Of a stretch of DNA of 64,000 nucleotides, positions 27,166 to 35,589 are shown in pieces. Positions within the stretch are counted from its first letter, which is position 1. Each line of letters begins with the position of its first letter. Source of the stretch: CAWCKS01 sp963763485 (lineage in GTDB: Bacteria; Pseudomonadota; Alphaproteobacteria; Rhizobiales; Xanthobacteraceae); the NCBI GenBank assembly GCA_963763485.1, contig CAVXOW010000003.1:558001-622000 (forward strand), in the 5' to 3' direction. The notes beneath the pieces were generated by a model. The model saw only the letters and a list, made by a program, of their open reading frames with translations, was not told the origin of the DNA and did not search any database. Made by a program: the position numbers and the translations under genes.

Positions 27166-28491
27166 ATGGACAAGAGCCGCGCGCCGGTTGTGAGCTTCGT
27201 TTCGCTTGGATGCCCCAAGGCTTTGGTGGATTCCGAGCGCATCATCACGCGCCTGCGTGCGGAGGGCTATGAGCTCGCCCGCAAGCACGACGGCGCCGAT
27301 CTCGTGATCGTCAACACCTGCGGGTTCCTCGACAGCGCCAAGCAGGAGTCGCTCGGTGCGATCGGCGAGGCCATGGCGGAGAACGGCAAGGTCATCGTCA
27401 CCGGCTGCATGGGCGCGGAACCCGAGCAGATCTCGCAACGCTTTCCGCAACTGCTGTCGATCACCGGCCCACAGCAATATGAGAGCGTACTGGACGCGGT
27501 GCATCGAGCGTTGCCGCCGCAGCACAATGCGCTGATCGACCTCCTGCCGCCACAGGGCATCAAGCTGACGCCGCGGCACTACGCATATTTGAAGATTTCC
27601 GAAGGCTGCAATAATCGTTGCACCTTCTGCATCATTCCAAAACTGCGCGGTGATCTGGTGTCGCGCCCGATCGACGACGTCTTGCGCGAGGCTGAGCGCC
27701 TGGTGAAGGCCGGTGTCAAGGAGTTGCTCGTCATCTCGCAGGACACGTCCGCCTATGGCGTCGACATCAAATATGCTGCGAGCCAATGGCGCGACCGCGA
27801 AGTACGTGCCCGGTTCTACGATCTGGCAAAGGAGCTCGGTGAGCTCGGCGCCTGGGTGCGGCTGCAGTACGTCTACCCCTACCCGCATGTCGATGAGGTC
27901 ATCGGCTTGATGACCGAGGGCAAGGTACTGCCCTATCTCGACATCCCGTTCCAGCATAGCAACCCCGAAGTGTTAAAGCGGATGAAGCGGCCGGCCGCGA
28001 TGGACAAAACTCTCGCCCGGATCGCAAGCTGGCGCGAGACCTGCCCTGAACTGACGTTGCGCTCGACTTTCATCGTCGGATTCCCTGGTGAGACCGAAGC
28101 CGAGTTCGCCGACCTCCTCAGCTGGCTCGACGAGGCCGAGATCGACCGTGTCGGTTGCTTCAAATACGAGCCGGTCCGGGGCGCCACCGCCAACGCGCTC
28201 GACGGTGCGGTGCCCGACGAGGTCAAGGCCGAGCGCTATCAGCGACTGATGGCGCACCAGCAAAGAATTTCGGCGCGGCGCTTGAAGCGCAAGATCGGCA
28301 CGCGCCAGCAAGTCATCATCGACGACGCCGGTCCGAGCGTCGCCAAGGGCCGCAGCAAAGGTGATGCGCCCGAGATCGACGGCGCCGTTTACGTCGCAAG
28401 CCGCCGCCCGTTGCGTCAGGGCGAAATCGTGACCGTCAAGATCGAGCGCTCCGACGAATACGATCTGCATGGCAGCGCGGTCGGGTTTTAG
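27166..28491 (+). CDS. rimO: Ribosomal protein S12 methylthiotransferase
   Basis: A 441-residue radical-SAM enzyme that adds a methylthio group to the conserved aspartate of ribosomal protein S12. The N-terminal UPF0004 domain has FVSLGCPKALVDSE, VNTCGF and VTGCMGAE with the three cysteines of the auxiliary cluster. The radical-SAM motif EGCNNRCTFCIIP (CxxxCxxC) follows near residue 145. A C-terminal TRAM domain ends the protein. The length is normal for RimO, and GCPKALVDSE distinguishes it from MiaB. It is a single gene. Confidence 0.95.
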   Translation: MDKSRAPVVSFVSLGCPKALVDSERIITRLRAEGYELARKHDGADLVIVNTCGFLDSAKQESLGAIGEAMAENGKVIVTGCMGAEPEQISQRFPQLLSITGPQQYESVLDAVHRALPPQHNALIDLLPPQGIKLTPRHYAYLKISEGCNNRCTFCIIPKLRGDLVSRPIDDVLREAERLVKAGVKELLVISQDTSAYGVDIKYAASQWRDREVRARFYDLAKELGELGAWVRLQYVYPYPHVDEVIGLMTEGKVLPYLDIPFQHSNPEVLKRMKRPAAMDKTLARIASWRETCPELTLRSTFIVGFPGETEAEFADLLSWLDEAEIDRVGCFKYEPVRGATANALDGAVPDEVKAERYQRLMAHQQRISARRLKRKIGTRQQVIIDDAGPSVAKGRSKGDAPEIDGAVYVASRRPLRQGEIVTVKIERSDEYDLHGSAVGF

Positions 28492-28582
28492 CGCGCGACC
28501 AAAACTCCCCCAAAATGCGCGAAAAGCGAAATTGAGTCAGCTCACTAGCGGGAGCCGGTGGTCACACCAGCTGGCGCGGCTC

Positions 28583-28785
28583 TTGACGAACTCCCCCGAA
28601 CGGCTGTATGGCCGCAGCATGATTTGCTAAACCGGCCACGACCTGCGCCATCCGCCGCCGTCGCTATCGCGACAGCGAAGGGCGCCGCCGTGTCCGGGAA
28701 TAAGAGCTGAAACGCCACTAAACGCTTCAGCAGAATTCTTCGGAAAGAGGCCGCGCCAAGACAAAGCGCGGCCTCTTTCTTTTTC
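28583..28785 (+). promoter_or_regulatory. Possible independent leader or small RNA before the aminotransferase
   Basis: TTGACG (28583) and TATGGC (28607) form a promoter-like pair at 18-base spacing. About 100 bases later comes a hairpin, GCTGAA-A-CG pairing with CG-C-TTCAGC (about 28707-28732), and then a strong intrinsic terminator ending 28 bases before the next gene. The unit could be an sRNA of about 165 bases or a regulated 5' leader. No known riboswitch consensus was recognised. Confidence 0.3.
28744..28785 (+). terminator. Strong intrinsic terminator upstream of the aminotransferase
   Basis: A perfect 13-base-pair stem (28744-28756 with 28766-28778) with a 9-base loop is followed by TCTTTTTC. 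It is plus-strand oriented and only 28 bases from the next ATG, so it either ends upstream transcription or acts as an attenuator. Confidence 0.8.
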
Positions 28786-28812
28786 GCGCTCATTCAACCC
28801 GGGAGAACCACC

Positions 28813-30009
28813 ATGACCACCACCAAGCCTGCCTTCGACGCACTGATGGAGATCACCGCGCGGCCACCGATCGTGTTCGTGAAGGGCCAAGGCTCCTATC
28901 TCTGGGATCACACCGGCAAGCGTTATCTCGATTTCATCCAGGGCTGGGCGGTCAACACGCTCGGCCATTCGCCAAAACTGCTGGTCGATGCCCTGACACA
29001 GCAGGCCGCGCGCCTCGTCACGCCGAGCCCGGCGTTCTACAACGACGCCAGCCTCGACCTGGCACAGCTTCTCATCGAGGTCAGCGTGTTCGATCAGGTG
29101 TTCTTCGCCAATTCCGGCGCAGAGGCCATCGAAGGCGCGATCAAGCTTGCGCGCAAGTACGGTGCCGTCCACAAGGGCGGCGCGTTCGAGATCATCACCT
29201 TCGAGGACGGTTTCCACGGCCGCACGCTCGCCGCGATGTCTGCCTCGGGCAAGAAGGCCTTCGAGCCATTGTTCGAGCCGAAGGTGAAAGGCTTTCCGAA
29301 AGCTGTGCTCAACGACATCGCCTCCGTCGAGCAGTTGATCGGGCCGAACACCGTCGCTGTGATGATCGAGCCGATCCAGGGCGAGGCCGGCGTCTTGCCC
29401 GCAACGCATGAATTCCTGCAGCAGTTACGTGCGCTAACGCGCAAGCACGAATTGCTGTTGATCGTCGACGAGATCCAGACCGGCATCGGCCGCCTCGGCG
29501 CGATGTTCGCCTATGAGCAGGCTGGCATCGAGCCCGACATCATGGTGCTCGGCAAGGGCATCGGCGGCGGCGTGCCGCTCGCTACCCTGCTTGCGACCGA
29601 CGCAGTGTCCTGTTTCGAACATGGCGATCAGGGCGGCACCTTCAACGGCAGTCCGCTGATGTGCGCCGCGGGCCTCGCAATCGTACAACACGTCGCGCAG
29701 CCGGAGTTCCTGCAGAACGTCGTCCGCAACGGCCAATTGTTGGGCAGCGAACTGCAAAAGCTCTCCGCGCGCCACGCCCTCGGCGGCATCCGCGGCACCG
29801 GCCTGTTGCAGGCGCTCGATCTGAAGCGCCCAATCGGCCCCGCTCTCGTCAATGACGCGCGAAACGACGGCCTGTTGCTGAACTCGCCGCGGCCGGATTC
29901 GCTGCGCTTCATGCCGGCTCTCAACGTCAGTGCAGCCGAAATCGGCGAGATGATCGCGACCCTCGACGGCGTCCTGACGAGGATGGGCGCCGCACGCTGC
30001 GTCGCATAG
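28813..30009 (+). CDS. Acetylornithine/succinyl-diaminopimelate-type aminotransferase
   Basis: A 398-residue class III PLP aminotransferase. Visible landmarks are the GSYLWDHTGKRYLDFIQGWAV opening region, ANSGAEAIEGAIKLAR (phosphate-binding region), FHGRTLAAM, LIVDEIQTGIGR and the PLP lysine in VLGKGIGGGVPLA. It resembles ArgD of arginine synthesis, but no argF or argB lies nearby and Bradyrhizobium genomes carry several paralogues. The exact amino donor is therefore unassigned. It is preceded by a terminator-containing leader. Confidence 0.85.
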   Translation: MTTTKPAFDALMEITARPPIVFVKGQGSYLWDHTGKRYLDFIQGWAVNTLGHSPKLLVDALTQQAARLVTPSPAFYNDASLDLAQLLIEVSVFDQVFFANSGAEAIEGAIKLARKYGAVHKGGAFEIITFEDGFHGRTLAAMSASGKKAFEPLFEPKVKGFPKAVLNDIASVEQLIGPNTVAVMIEPIQGEAGVLPATHEFLQQLRALTRKHELLLIVDEIQTGIGRLGAMFAYEQAGIEPDIMVLGKGIGGGVPLATLLATDAVSCFEHGDQGGTFNGSPLMCAAGLAIVQHVAQPEFLQNVVRNGQLLGSELQKLSARHALGGIRGTGLLQALDLKRPIGPALVNDARNDGLLLNSPRPDSLRFMPALNVSAAEIGEMIATLDGVLTRMGAARCVA

Positions 30010-30032
30010 CGGGGCAGCGGCGAGAAAGGAAC

Positions 30033-30518
30033 ATGACCATGGTGGCCATGGATTGGCCGAAGCTGCCATTGACCGGTCGGTGCCCATGCGAGGCCGTACG
30101 GTACGAGGTCACGGCAATGCCGCGCTTCGTCTACGCCTGTCATTGCACGGAATGCCAGCGCTGGTCGGGCAGTACGTTCAGCATGTCGATGCCGGTCGCG
30201 TCTGACGCGTTTCGCATCACGCACGGCGAACCCAGGCCATGGAGCCGCGAAGGCAACAGCGGCATCCGCTCCACCTACTGGTTCTGTGGCGGATGCGGCG
30301 GCCGAGTGTACGGTCAACGCGAGGGCCGGCCCGAGAGCGTGGTCGTTCGCGCGGGCACCCTTGACCAGACCTGGTGGCTGCGCCCAATCGCCCACGTCTA
30401 CCTGCGGAGCGCTCAAGCCTGGCAGCGGATTCCAAACCACATGGAGTGCTTCGATACGGTACCGGCGGATTTCGCACCTTTCGCGGAGAAATGGCGCAAT
30501 CTCTACCAGGAGCAGTGA
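30033..30518 (+). CDS. GFA/CENP-V domain zinc protein
   Basis: A 161-residue member of the GFA (glutathione-dependent formaldehyde-activating enzyme-like) family. The zinc-binding cysteines are visible in the opening GRCPCEAVRY, then CHCTECQRWSGS and WFCGGCGGRVY, followed by the typical AGTLDQT segment. The family binds two zincs and is usually thought to handle thiol adducts. The substrate is not known for this branch. It starts 23 bases after the aminotransferase gene with a GAAAGGA site, so it may be cotranscribed. It converges with the quinone reductase gene. Confidence 0.85.
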   Translation: MTMVAMDWPKLPLTGRCPCEAVRYEVTAMPRFVYACHCTECQRWSGSTFSMSMPVASDAFRITHGEPRPWSREGNSGIRSTYWFCGGCGGRVYGQREGRPESVVVRAGTLDQTWWLRPIAHVYLRSAQAWQRIPNHMECFDTVPADFAPFAEKWRNLYQEQ

Positions 30519-30528
30519 AGCACCGGGG

Positions 30529-31503
30529 TCAGGGCTTCAGAATCGAAGCTCCGGTCGTGGTCCGGCTCTCGAGGTCGCGGTGCGCCTTCGCTGCGTCCTT
30601 CAGCGCGTAGGCGTGATGGATCGGCACCTTCAGGCTGCCACTGATCACGGCGGAGAACATGGTGTCGGCGGCGGACAGCAAATCCCGGCGCTTGGCAATG
30701 TAATCGTTGAGCGACGGCCGCGTCGCGAACAGCGAGCCGCGGCGCTGCAGTTCGCCGATCGAAAACGGCGGCACCACGCCCGAGGCGTTGCCGAACGAGA
30801 CGAACATGCCGAGCGGCCTTAAGCAATCAAGCGAGCCGGGGAAGGTTTTCTTGCCGACGCCGTCATAGACCACATTGCAGAGCTCGCCCCGCGTGATCTT
30901 CTTCACGGCGGCGACGAAATCCTCGTCGTCATAGAGGATGACGTGGTCGCAGCCATTGGAGCTGGCCAGATCGGCCTTCTCGCGCGAACCGACCGTGCCG
31001 ATGACATTGGCGCCGAGGGCCTTCGCCCACTGGCAGGCCAGCAAACCGATGCCGCCGGCGGCCGCGTGGATCAGCACGTTATGGCCCGGCTCGACCTTGA
31101 AGGTCCGATGCAGCAGATAGTGCACCGTCAGGCCCTTTAGCATCAAGACCGCGCCCTGCTCATACGAGATCATATCCGGCAGCTTCACCAGCCGGTCGGC
31201 GGGCATCAGCCGCTCGGAGGCGTAACCGCCAAGCGCATAGGTATAGGCGACGCGATCGCCTGGATGGAAACCGGTGACACCGCTGCCGACTTCGACCACC
31301 TCGCCGGCCGCTTCGTTGCCGGCGATGAACGGCAGGGTCGGAGCCTTGTAGAGGCCGCTGCGGAAATAGCAGTCGATGAAGTTCAGTCCGCTGACGTGCT
31401 GCCGGATCCGCACCTCGCCGGCTCCCGGAGAGGCGACCTCGACATCCTCATAAACCAGCGCTTCAGGGCCACCGGGCTGGTGCACGCGGACTGCCTTGGC
31501 CAT
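30529..31503 (-). CDS. NADPH:quinone oxidoreductase, QOR family
   Basis: A 324-residue zinc-free medium-chain dehydrogenase/reductase. The N-terminus KAVRVHQPGGPEALVYEDV and the catalytic-domain segment LPFIAGNEAAGEVVEVG are typical. The NADPH-binding motif AAAGGIGLLACQWAKALGA lies near residue 148. The catalytic-zinc cysteine pattern is absent, as expected for QOR. It probably reduces quinones or conjugated ketones by one or two electrons in the cytoplasm. It is a single gene, convergent with GFA. Confidence 0.9.
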   Translation of the reverse strand: MAKAVRVHQPGGPEALVYEDVEVASPGAGEVRIRQHVSGLNFIDCYFRSGLYKAPTLPFIAGNEAAGEVVEVGSGVTGFHPGDRVAYTYALGGYASERLMPADRLVKLPDMISYEQGAVLMLKGLTVHYLLHRTFKVEPGHNVLIHAAAGGIGLLACQWAKALGANVIGTVGSREKADLASSNGCDHVILYDDEDFVAAVKKITRGELCNVVYDGVGKKTFPGSLDCLRPLGMFVSFGNASGVVPPFSIGELQRRGSLFATRPSLNDYIAKRRDLLSAADTMFSAVISGSLKVPIHHAYALKDAAKAHRDLESRTTTGASILKP

Positions 31504-31557
31504 TTCGTTTCTCCCGGTGACGATCGCTGATTGGAGCGGACCTTACGGGTGGTTGCG

Positions 31558-32286
31558 TCAATCGACAACCTTGTTCCGGTTGCGCCGCGCCAGAATATTG
31601 AACACCTCGACGGCGAAAGCGAATGCGATTGCGAAATAGATGTAGCCGCGCGGGATGTGGAATTTGAAACCGTCCGCGACCAGTGCCATGCCGATCAGAA
31701 CCAGGAACGACAGTGCCAGCATTTTGGTCGTCGGATGCCGCGCGACGAAGGTCGCGACCGGGTTCGACGACACGTACATGATAGCGACCGCGATGATAAC
31801 CGCCGCGATCATGATCTCGAGGTCCTGCGCCATGCCTATCGCTGTGATGATCGAGTTGAGCGAGAACACGAGATCGACGACGATGATTTGCGCGATCACC
31901 CAGAAAAACGCGCTGCCGCTCCGCGCGCCGCCATGGCCACCACCATCGCCGCCTTCAACTTCGGCATGAATTTCGTGGGTCGCTTTGGCGATCAGGAACA
32001 GGCCACCACCGACCAGAATGACGTCGCGCCAGGAAAATGCGAGGTGCCCGATCGTGACGACCGGCGCTGTCAGCCCGATCAACCAGACCAGCACGCTCAG
32101 CAGCAGGATGCGGAAGATCAGGGCCAGTGCGAGGCCGATCTGGCGCGCCCTTGTCGCTTGCGGCTCTGGCACTCGCGAGACCAGCACCGACAGGAAGATC
32201 ACGTTGTCGATGCCAAGCACGACTTCGAGCGCGGTCAGCGTCACCAGCGCGGCCCAGGCCTCCGCGCTTGTCAAAAGTTCAATCAT
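31558..32286 (-). CDS. TerC family integral membrane protein
   Basis: A 242-residue membrane protein with seven or so helices. Family landmarks are TALEVVLGIDNVIFLSVL, the His/Gly-rich cytoplasmic loop (EGGDGGGHGG) and FFWVIAQIIVVDLVFSLNSIITAIG, with the paired acidic residues expected for metal binding. The family includes manganese exporters (Alx/MntX-like) and tellurite-resistance proteins. The start at 32286 overlaps the pcs stop by 8 bases, so translation is coupled to phosphatidylcholine synthase. An upstream extension of 19 codons is rejected. Confidence 0.87.
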   Translation of the reverse strand: MIELLTSAEAWAALVTLTALEVVLGIDNVIFLSVLVSRVPEPQATRARQIGLALALIFRILLLSVLVWLIGLTAPVVTIGHLAFSWRDVILVGGGLFLIAKATHEIHAEVEGGDGGGHGGARSGSAFFWVIAQIIVVDLVFSLNSIITAIGMAQDLEIMIAAVIIAVAIMYVSSNPVATFVARHPTTKMLALSFLVLIGMALVADGFKFHIPRGYIYFAIAFAFAVEVFNILARRNRNKVVD

Positions 32287-33031
32287 CGTGCTCGCCGGCC
32301 AGGATGCGCCAGACACCATCGCTGGCAACCATGTAGAGCGCAATTACACACAGCGCCGCCGTCACGAGCCGGGGCACGTCGAAGTCGCGCCACAACGTGA
32401 ACAGCACGAGCACGCCCCATGCAGCGACGAGCGCCAGATTCAACCGGCGCCAGCGCTGCACCCGGATCGGATGGATCACATGGATCGGCACAAACGTGGC
32501 CACCAGCAGTAGCGCAACTGCGATGGCTCCGACCAGTGGCGACGGCCTCAGCAGGAACAGGTAGAACGCGGCGGCATTCCACAGTGTCGGAAAGCCGCGA
32601 AAATGGTTGTCCATGGTCTTCATGCGACGGTCGGCAAAATAGAGCGCCCCGGATACCGATACGGCAATCCCGAGGATGGCGCCGACGAGATCCGAAAACA
32701 GTCCGCTCGCCGCAATCGCGTAAGCCGGCACGAAGACATAAGTCGTAAAATCAACGACCAAGTCGAGTGTCTCGCCGGACCAGTTCGGCAACAGCCCCGC
32801 CACGTTGAAGCGCCGCGCCATCGGACCATCGAGCGCGTCTACGACGAGGGCGACGCCGAGCCAGCCGAACATATTGGCCCAATGTTCGCGTACCGCCTCG
32901 AGCAGCGCCATCAAGGCAAAGCCGGCGCCAAGCGCCGTGAAGATGTGGATCACGAACGCGCCGGAACGCTTGATCGCCTTTGGGCGCTCAGGGCTGGCGC
33001 CGCCGGATTCGATGTCTCTGGAATCGCTCAT
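32279..33031 (-). CDS. pcs: Phosphatidylcholine synthase
   Basis: It condenses CDP-diacylglycerol with choline to phosphatidylcholine in the inner membrane, a pathway typical of rhizobia. The CDP-alcohol phosphotransferase signature appears as DALDGPMARRFNVAG, then TLDLVVDF (DGxxAR...G...D...D). Six or so membrane helices and a length of 250 residues are normal for Pcs. The ATG at 33031 is preferred over an in-frame TTG at 33055. It is coupled to the TerC gene. Together with btaAB 27 kb away, the strain can probably make two choline/betaine-type lipids. Confidence 0.9.
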   Translation of the reverse strand: MSDSRDIESGGASPERPKAIKRSGAFVIHIFTALGAGFALMALLEAVREHWANMFGWLGVALVVDALDGPMARRFNVAGLLPNWSGETLDLVVDFTTYVFVPAYAIAASGLFSDLVGAILGIAVSVSGALYFADRRMKTMDNHFRGFPTLWNAAAFYLFLLRPSPLVGAIAVALLLVATFVPIHVIHPIRVQRWRRLNLALVAAWGVLVLFTLWRDFDVPRLVTAALCVIALYMVASDGVWRILAGEHDD

Positions 33032-33173
33032 TGCTGTTGGGCGGGAGCTTAGCAAATATTCCAGCGTAACAATGTCAACGCTTGCGGCGTTCGGTCACGT
33101 TGGTTTTGCGCGAGCTGACCTGCGTGCGAACTGCTTGAAAATTACCTCTTCAGGGTTCAACTGACGGATGTCC

Positions 33174-33231
33174 CGGAAAAGCATGTCCTCGCCTGATCAG
33201 GGACGGGTACCGGTTTTCCGAACAGGACATG
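33174..33231. repeat. Palindromic intergenic element
   Basis: CGGAAAAGCATGTCCT (33174-33189) is mirrored by TTTTCCG (33214-33220) and AGGACATG (33224-33231). It resembles dispersed palindromes of rhizobia built on CCGGTTTTCCG. A related element lies upstream of ndvB (56057-56106). Confidence 0.55.
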
Positions 33232-33266
33232 TGTACGATTGTACGATCGACCACCGGAACTCGGGA

Positions 33267-34460
33267 ATGGACCAGGCGCACTACAAGGCCGCCCAATACG
33301 ACGCGGTGGTGGTCGGCGGCGGGCCGGCCGGCCTCGCCGCGGCGCTGGCGCTGGCTTTGGCGAAGGTCCGTACCGCTCTGATCGCCCGGCGCATTCCCTA
33401 CGGTGACAATCGCACCACCGCCCTGCTCGGCTCGTCGATCGACAATCTGCAACGCCTTGGCGTGTGGGCCGCGTGCGAGCAAGAGGCGGCGGCGCTCCGC
33501 GTGATGCGCCTGGTCGACAGCACCGACCGCCTGATCCGGGCCCCCGAGGTTCGGTTCGACTGCGGTGAAATCGGGCTCGCCGCGTTCGGCTACAACATCG
33601 AGAACCGGCGGTTGCTGGCCGCCATGGAGACGTGTGCCGAACGTCTTCCCAACCTCGTCCGCATTGATGACGAAGCCGCCAGTGTCCAGATCCACCCGGA
33701 TCATGCGACGCTACAATCCAAAGCTGGCGTGACCGTTGAGGCCAACCTTGTCGTCGGCGCCGATGGCCGCCACTCAATTTGCCGCGACGCCGCCGGCATC
33801 GAGGTGCAGCGCCGCACGCTTGACCAGGCGGCGCTGACCTTCAACGTCGGCCACAGCCGTCCGCACAACGGCGTCTCTACCGAGTTTCACACGGCGAATG
33901 GGCCTTGCGTATTCGTACCGCTGCCGGGCGAACGCTGCAGCGTGGTGTGGGTCAACACGCCGCCGGACGCAGCTCGGCTCGCCGCACTCGACGACGAGAA
34001 GCTGTCCAACGCAATCGCGCGGCAGGCGCATTTCCATCTCGGTGAAATGCGCGTCGAGGGCCCGCGTCACGTTTTTCCGCTGGCGTTCGAGCAGCCGATG
34101 CGACTTGCAGCCAATCGCGTCGCCTTGATCGGAGAGGCCGCCCATGTTGTTCCGCCCATCGGAGCCCAAGGGCTTAACCTCGGCCTGCGCGACGCGATCG
34201 CGATTGCAGACGTAGCCGCCCAGGAGCTCGCCTCCGGCTGCGATCCAGGTTCGGCGCAGGCGCTGGCGCGCTACGAGCAGCTGCGCAAGGCCGATATTCT
34301 CGCGCGCGGCGCCGTGATTGATCTCGCCAATCGCACCCTGCTCGCCGACTTCGTGCCGCTGCAGGCGATTCGCGCCATCGGCATGAAGCTGCTCGACAAG
34401 GTCGGGCCGTTGCGACGGTTCGTCATGCGCGAGGCGCTGGCGAAGTCCAGATCCGACTAG
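33267..34460 (+). CDS. UbiH/UbiF family FAD-dependent monooxygenase
   Basis: A 397-residue flavoprotein hydroxylase, probably of ubiquinone ring synthesis. The FAD motif VVVGGGPAGLAAALALA begins near residue 14, the DG motif (VVGADGRHS) and the second FAD motif ALIGEAAHVVPPIGAQGLNL follow in order. The start at 33267 (MDQAHYKAAQYDAVVVGG) fits the family; the 33-codon open extension runs through the palindromic element and is rejected. It is a single gene. The hydroxylation position on the quinone cannot be told from the sequence. Confidence 0.87.
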   Translation: MDQAHYKAAQYDAVVVGGGPAGLAAALALALAKVRTALIARRIPYGDNRTTALLGSSIDNLQRLGVWAACEQEAAALRVMRLVDSTDRLIRAPEVRFDCGEIGLAAFGYNIENRRLLAAMETCAERLPNLVRIDDEAASVQIHPDHATLQSKAGVTVEANLVVGADGRHSICRDAAGIEVQRRTLDQAALTFNVGHSRPHNGVSTEFHTANGPCVFVPLPGERCSVVWVNTPPDAARLAALDDEKLSNAIARQAHFHLGEMRVEGPRHVFPLAFEQPMRLAANRVALIGEAAHVVPPIGAQGLNLGLRDAIAIADVAAQELASGCDPGSAQALARYEQLRKADILARGAVIDLANRTLLADFVPLQAIRAIGMKLLDKVGPLRRFVMREALAKSRSD

Positions 34461-34990
34461 TTCAGACCGAACCAGTTGATCCCGAGCAGGCACATCATTG
34501 CTGTCGGCGTCGCGATCAGCGGATGAGAAACAAAGTCTGTTTTGCAACGTACCTTATCGTCGACAACATCGGCCTTTCGTCGTGGTCAAGCAGCGCCATC
34601 AGCAAAGGGAGTAGCGAAGACAGGAAAACATTGCCGAAGCAGAAGATCAGCGCGACGAGAACCGCAGCCTTGGCGCTGAGTGTCGCCTGCGCAAGCCCCG
34701 GCCCCTTCTAACCGATGTTGCCGTAGCCACCGGCGGGCCCGCGATAATCGCCTGGCGCCGCTGAACGCGATCGGTCGCCAGTGCGACAATTGATGCGAGG
34801 GTAAATCCAGTCGCGGCGGTTAATGTCGTCGCGATCACGAACGGCGGATTGATGAGCCGTTTGGGCGGCGTTTTCGCAAGGATACCGAAGAACAAAGCCC
34901 GCAGCGAGACGTCGAGCAGGAAGAGGTTGATCCATTCGAGTCCGCTCTCGGCGATTTGCTTGAACTTGCCACAAGCGAACCCGACAAACT
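34457..34990 (-). pseudogene. Decayed AEC-family (auxin efflux carrier-like) permease
   Basis: Fragments of an AEC transporter read in order on the minus strand: SGLEWINLFLLDVSLRALFF, then PPFVIATTLTAATGFTLA, then GGYGNIG, an in-frame TAG, KGPGLAQATL, LIFCFGNVFLSSLLPLLMAL, and after a further frame change HPLIATP and a C-terminal IN-WFGLN ending at 34457. About 190 of the expected 310 or so residues remain, with no start codon. Its last codon overlaps the UbiH-like stop. It is clearly inactive. The family moves organic acids such as malate. Confidence 0.72.
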
Positions 34991-35169
34991 GAACTACGGG
35001 AATGCGAGATTGAGAAGATCGATCATCGACTTAAGTCGACTGCCAGGCGGACGACGACCCTGCCCCCTCGCCGGGCCGAACCCATCACCAAATGTTGGGC
35101 GATTTGCGGGGGGCGGGTCGCGATGCCGCCTCTAGCATCAGCCACAATCCTGGTCTATTCGGACGTATG

Positions 35170-35499
35170 ATGAAGACGCGGACAGCCAAGTTTCAGATCG
35201 GGCAGGTCGTCAAGCACCGGATTTATCCGTTCCGGGGCGTGATTTTCGACATCGATCCCGAATTCAACAATACTGAGGAATGGTGGCTGTCGATTCCGGA
35301 AGAGGTTCGACCGCGCAAGGACCAGCCGTTCTATCATTTGCTCGCGGAGAACTCGGAGAGCGAATACATCGCTTATGTCTCGGAACAGAACCTGCTGCCA
35401 GATACCTCCGGCGAACCGGTCAGGCACTCGCAAGTGGCCGAGATCTTCGTCAAGGATCGTGCCGGTTCGTACCGACCGCGCAATTCGACGCTGAACTGA
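35170..35499 (+). CDS. hspQ: Heat shock protein HspQ (YccV-like, hemimethylated-DNA-binding type)
   Basis: A 109-residue protein matching HspQ/YccV: AKFQIGQVVKHRIYPFRGVI, FDIDPEFNNTEEWW, then QPFYHLLAENSES and AYVSEQNL. In enterobacteria HspQ regulates Lon protease specificity and binds hemimethylated oriC DNA; whether either holds here is unknown. I take the ATG at 35170, one codon after another ATG at 35167. The longer upstream frame is not family-like. It ends at a strong bidirectional terminator shared with the IalB-like gene. Confidence 0.9.
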   Translation: MKTRTAKFQIGQVVKHRIYPFRGVIFDIDPEFNNTEEWWLSIPEEVRPRKDQPFYHLLAENSESEYIAYVSEQNLLPDTSGEPVRHSQVAEIFVKDRAGSYRPRNSTLN

Positions 35500-35541
35500 T
35501 GTTTCGCAACTGACGTTTCGCAAACGAGCCCGCGAAAATGA

Positions 35542-35567
35542 AAAGAGGCGCCGAGCGGCGCCTCTTT
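35542..35567. terminator. Bidirectional terminator between hspQ and the IalB-like gene
   Basis: A perfect 11-base-pair stem, AAAGAGGCGCC with GGCGCCTCTTT, has a GAGC loop. It has an A-run on one side and a T-run on the other, so it works in both directions between convergent genes. Confidence 0.85.
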
Positions 35568-35589
35568 CGTTTCGTCGAAACGGTAATGA

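Noticed and set aside
28492..28812. SAM or glycine riboswitch before the aminotransferase
   Set aside because: I looked for the conserved core sequences of these classes and did not find them. Only hairpins and a terminator are present.
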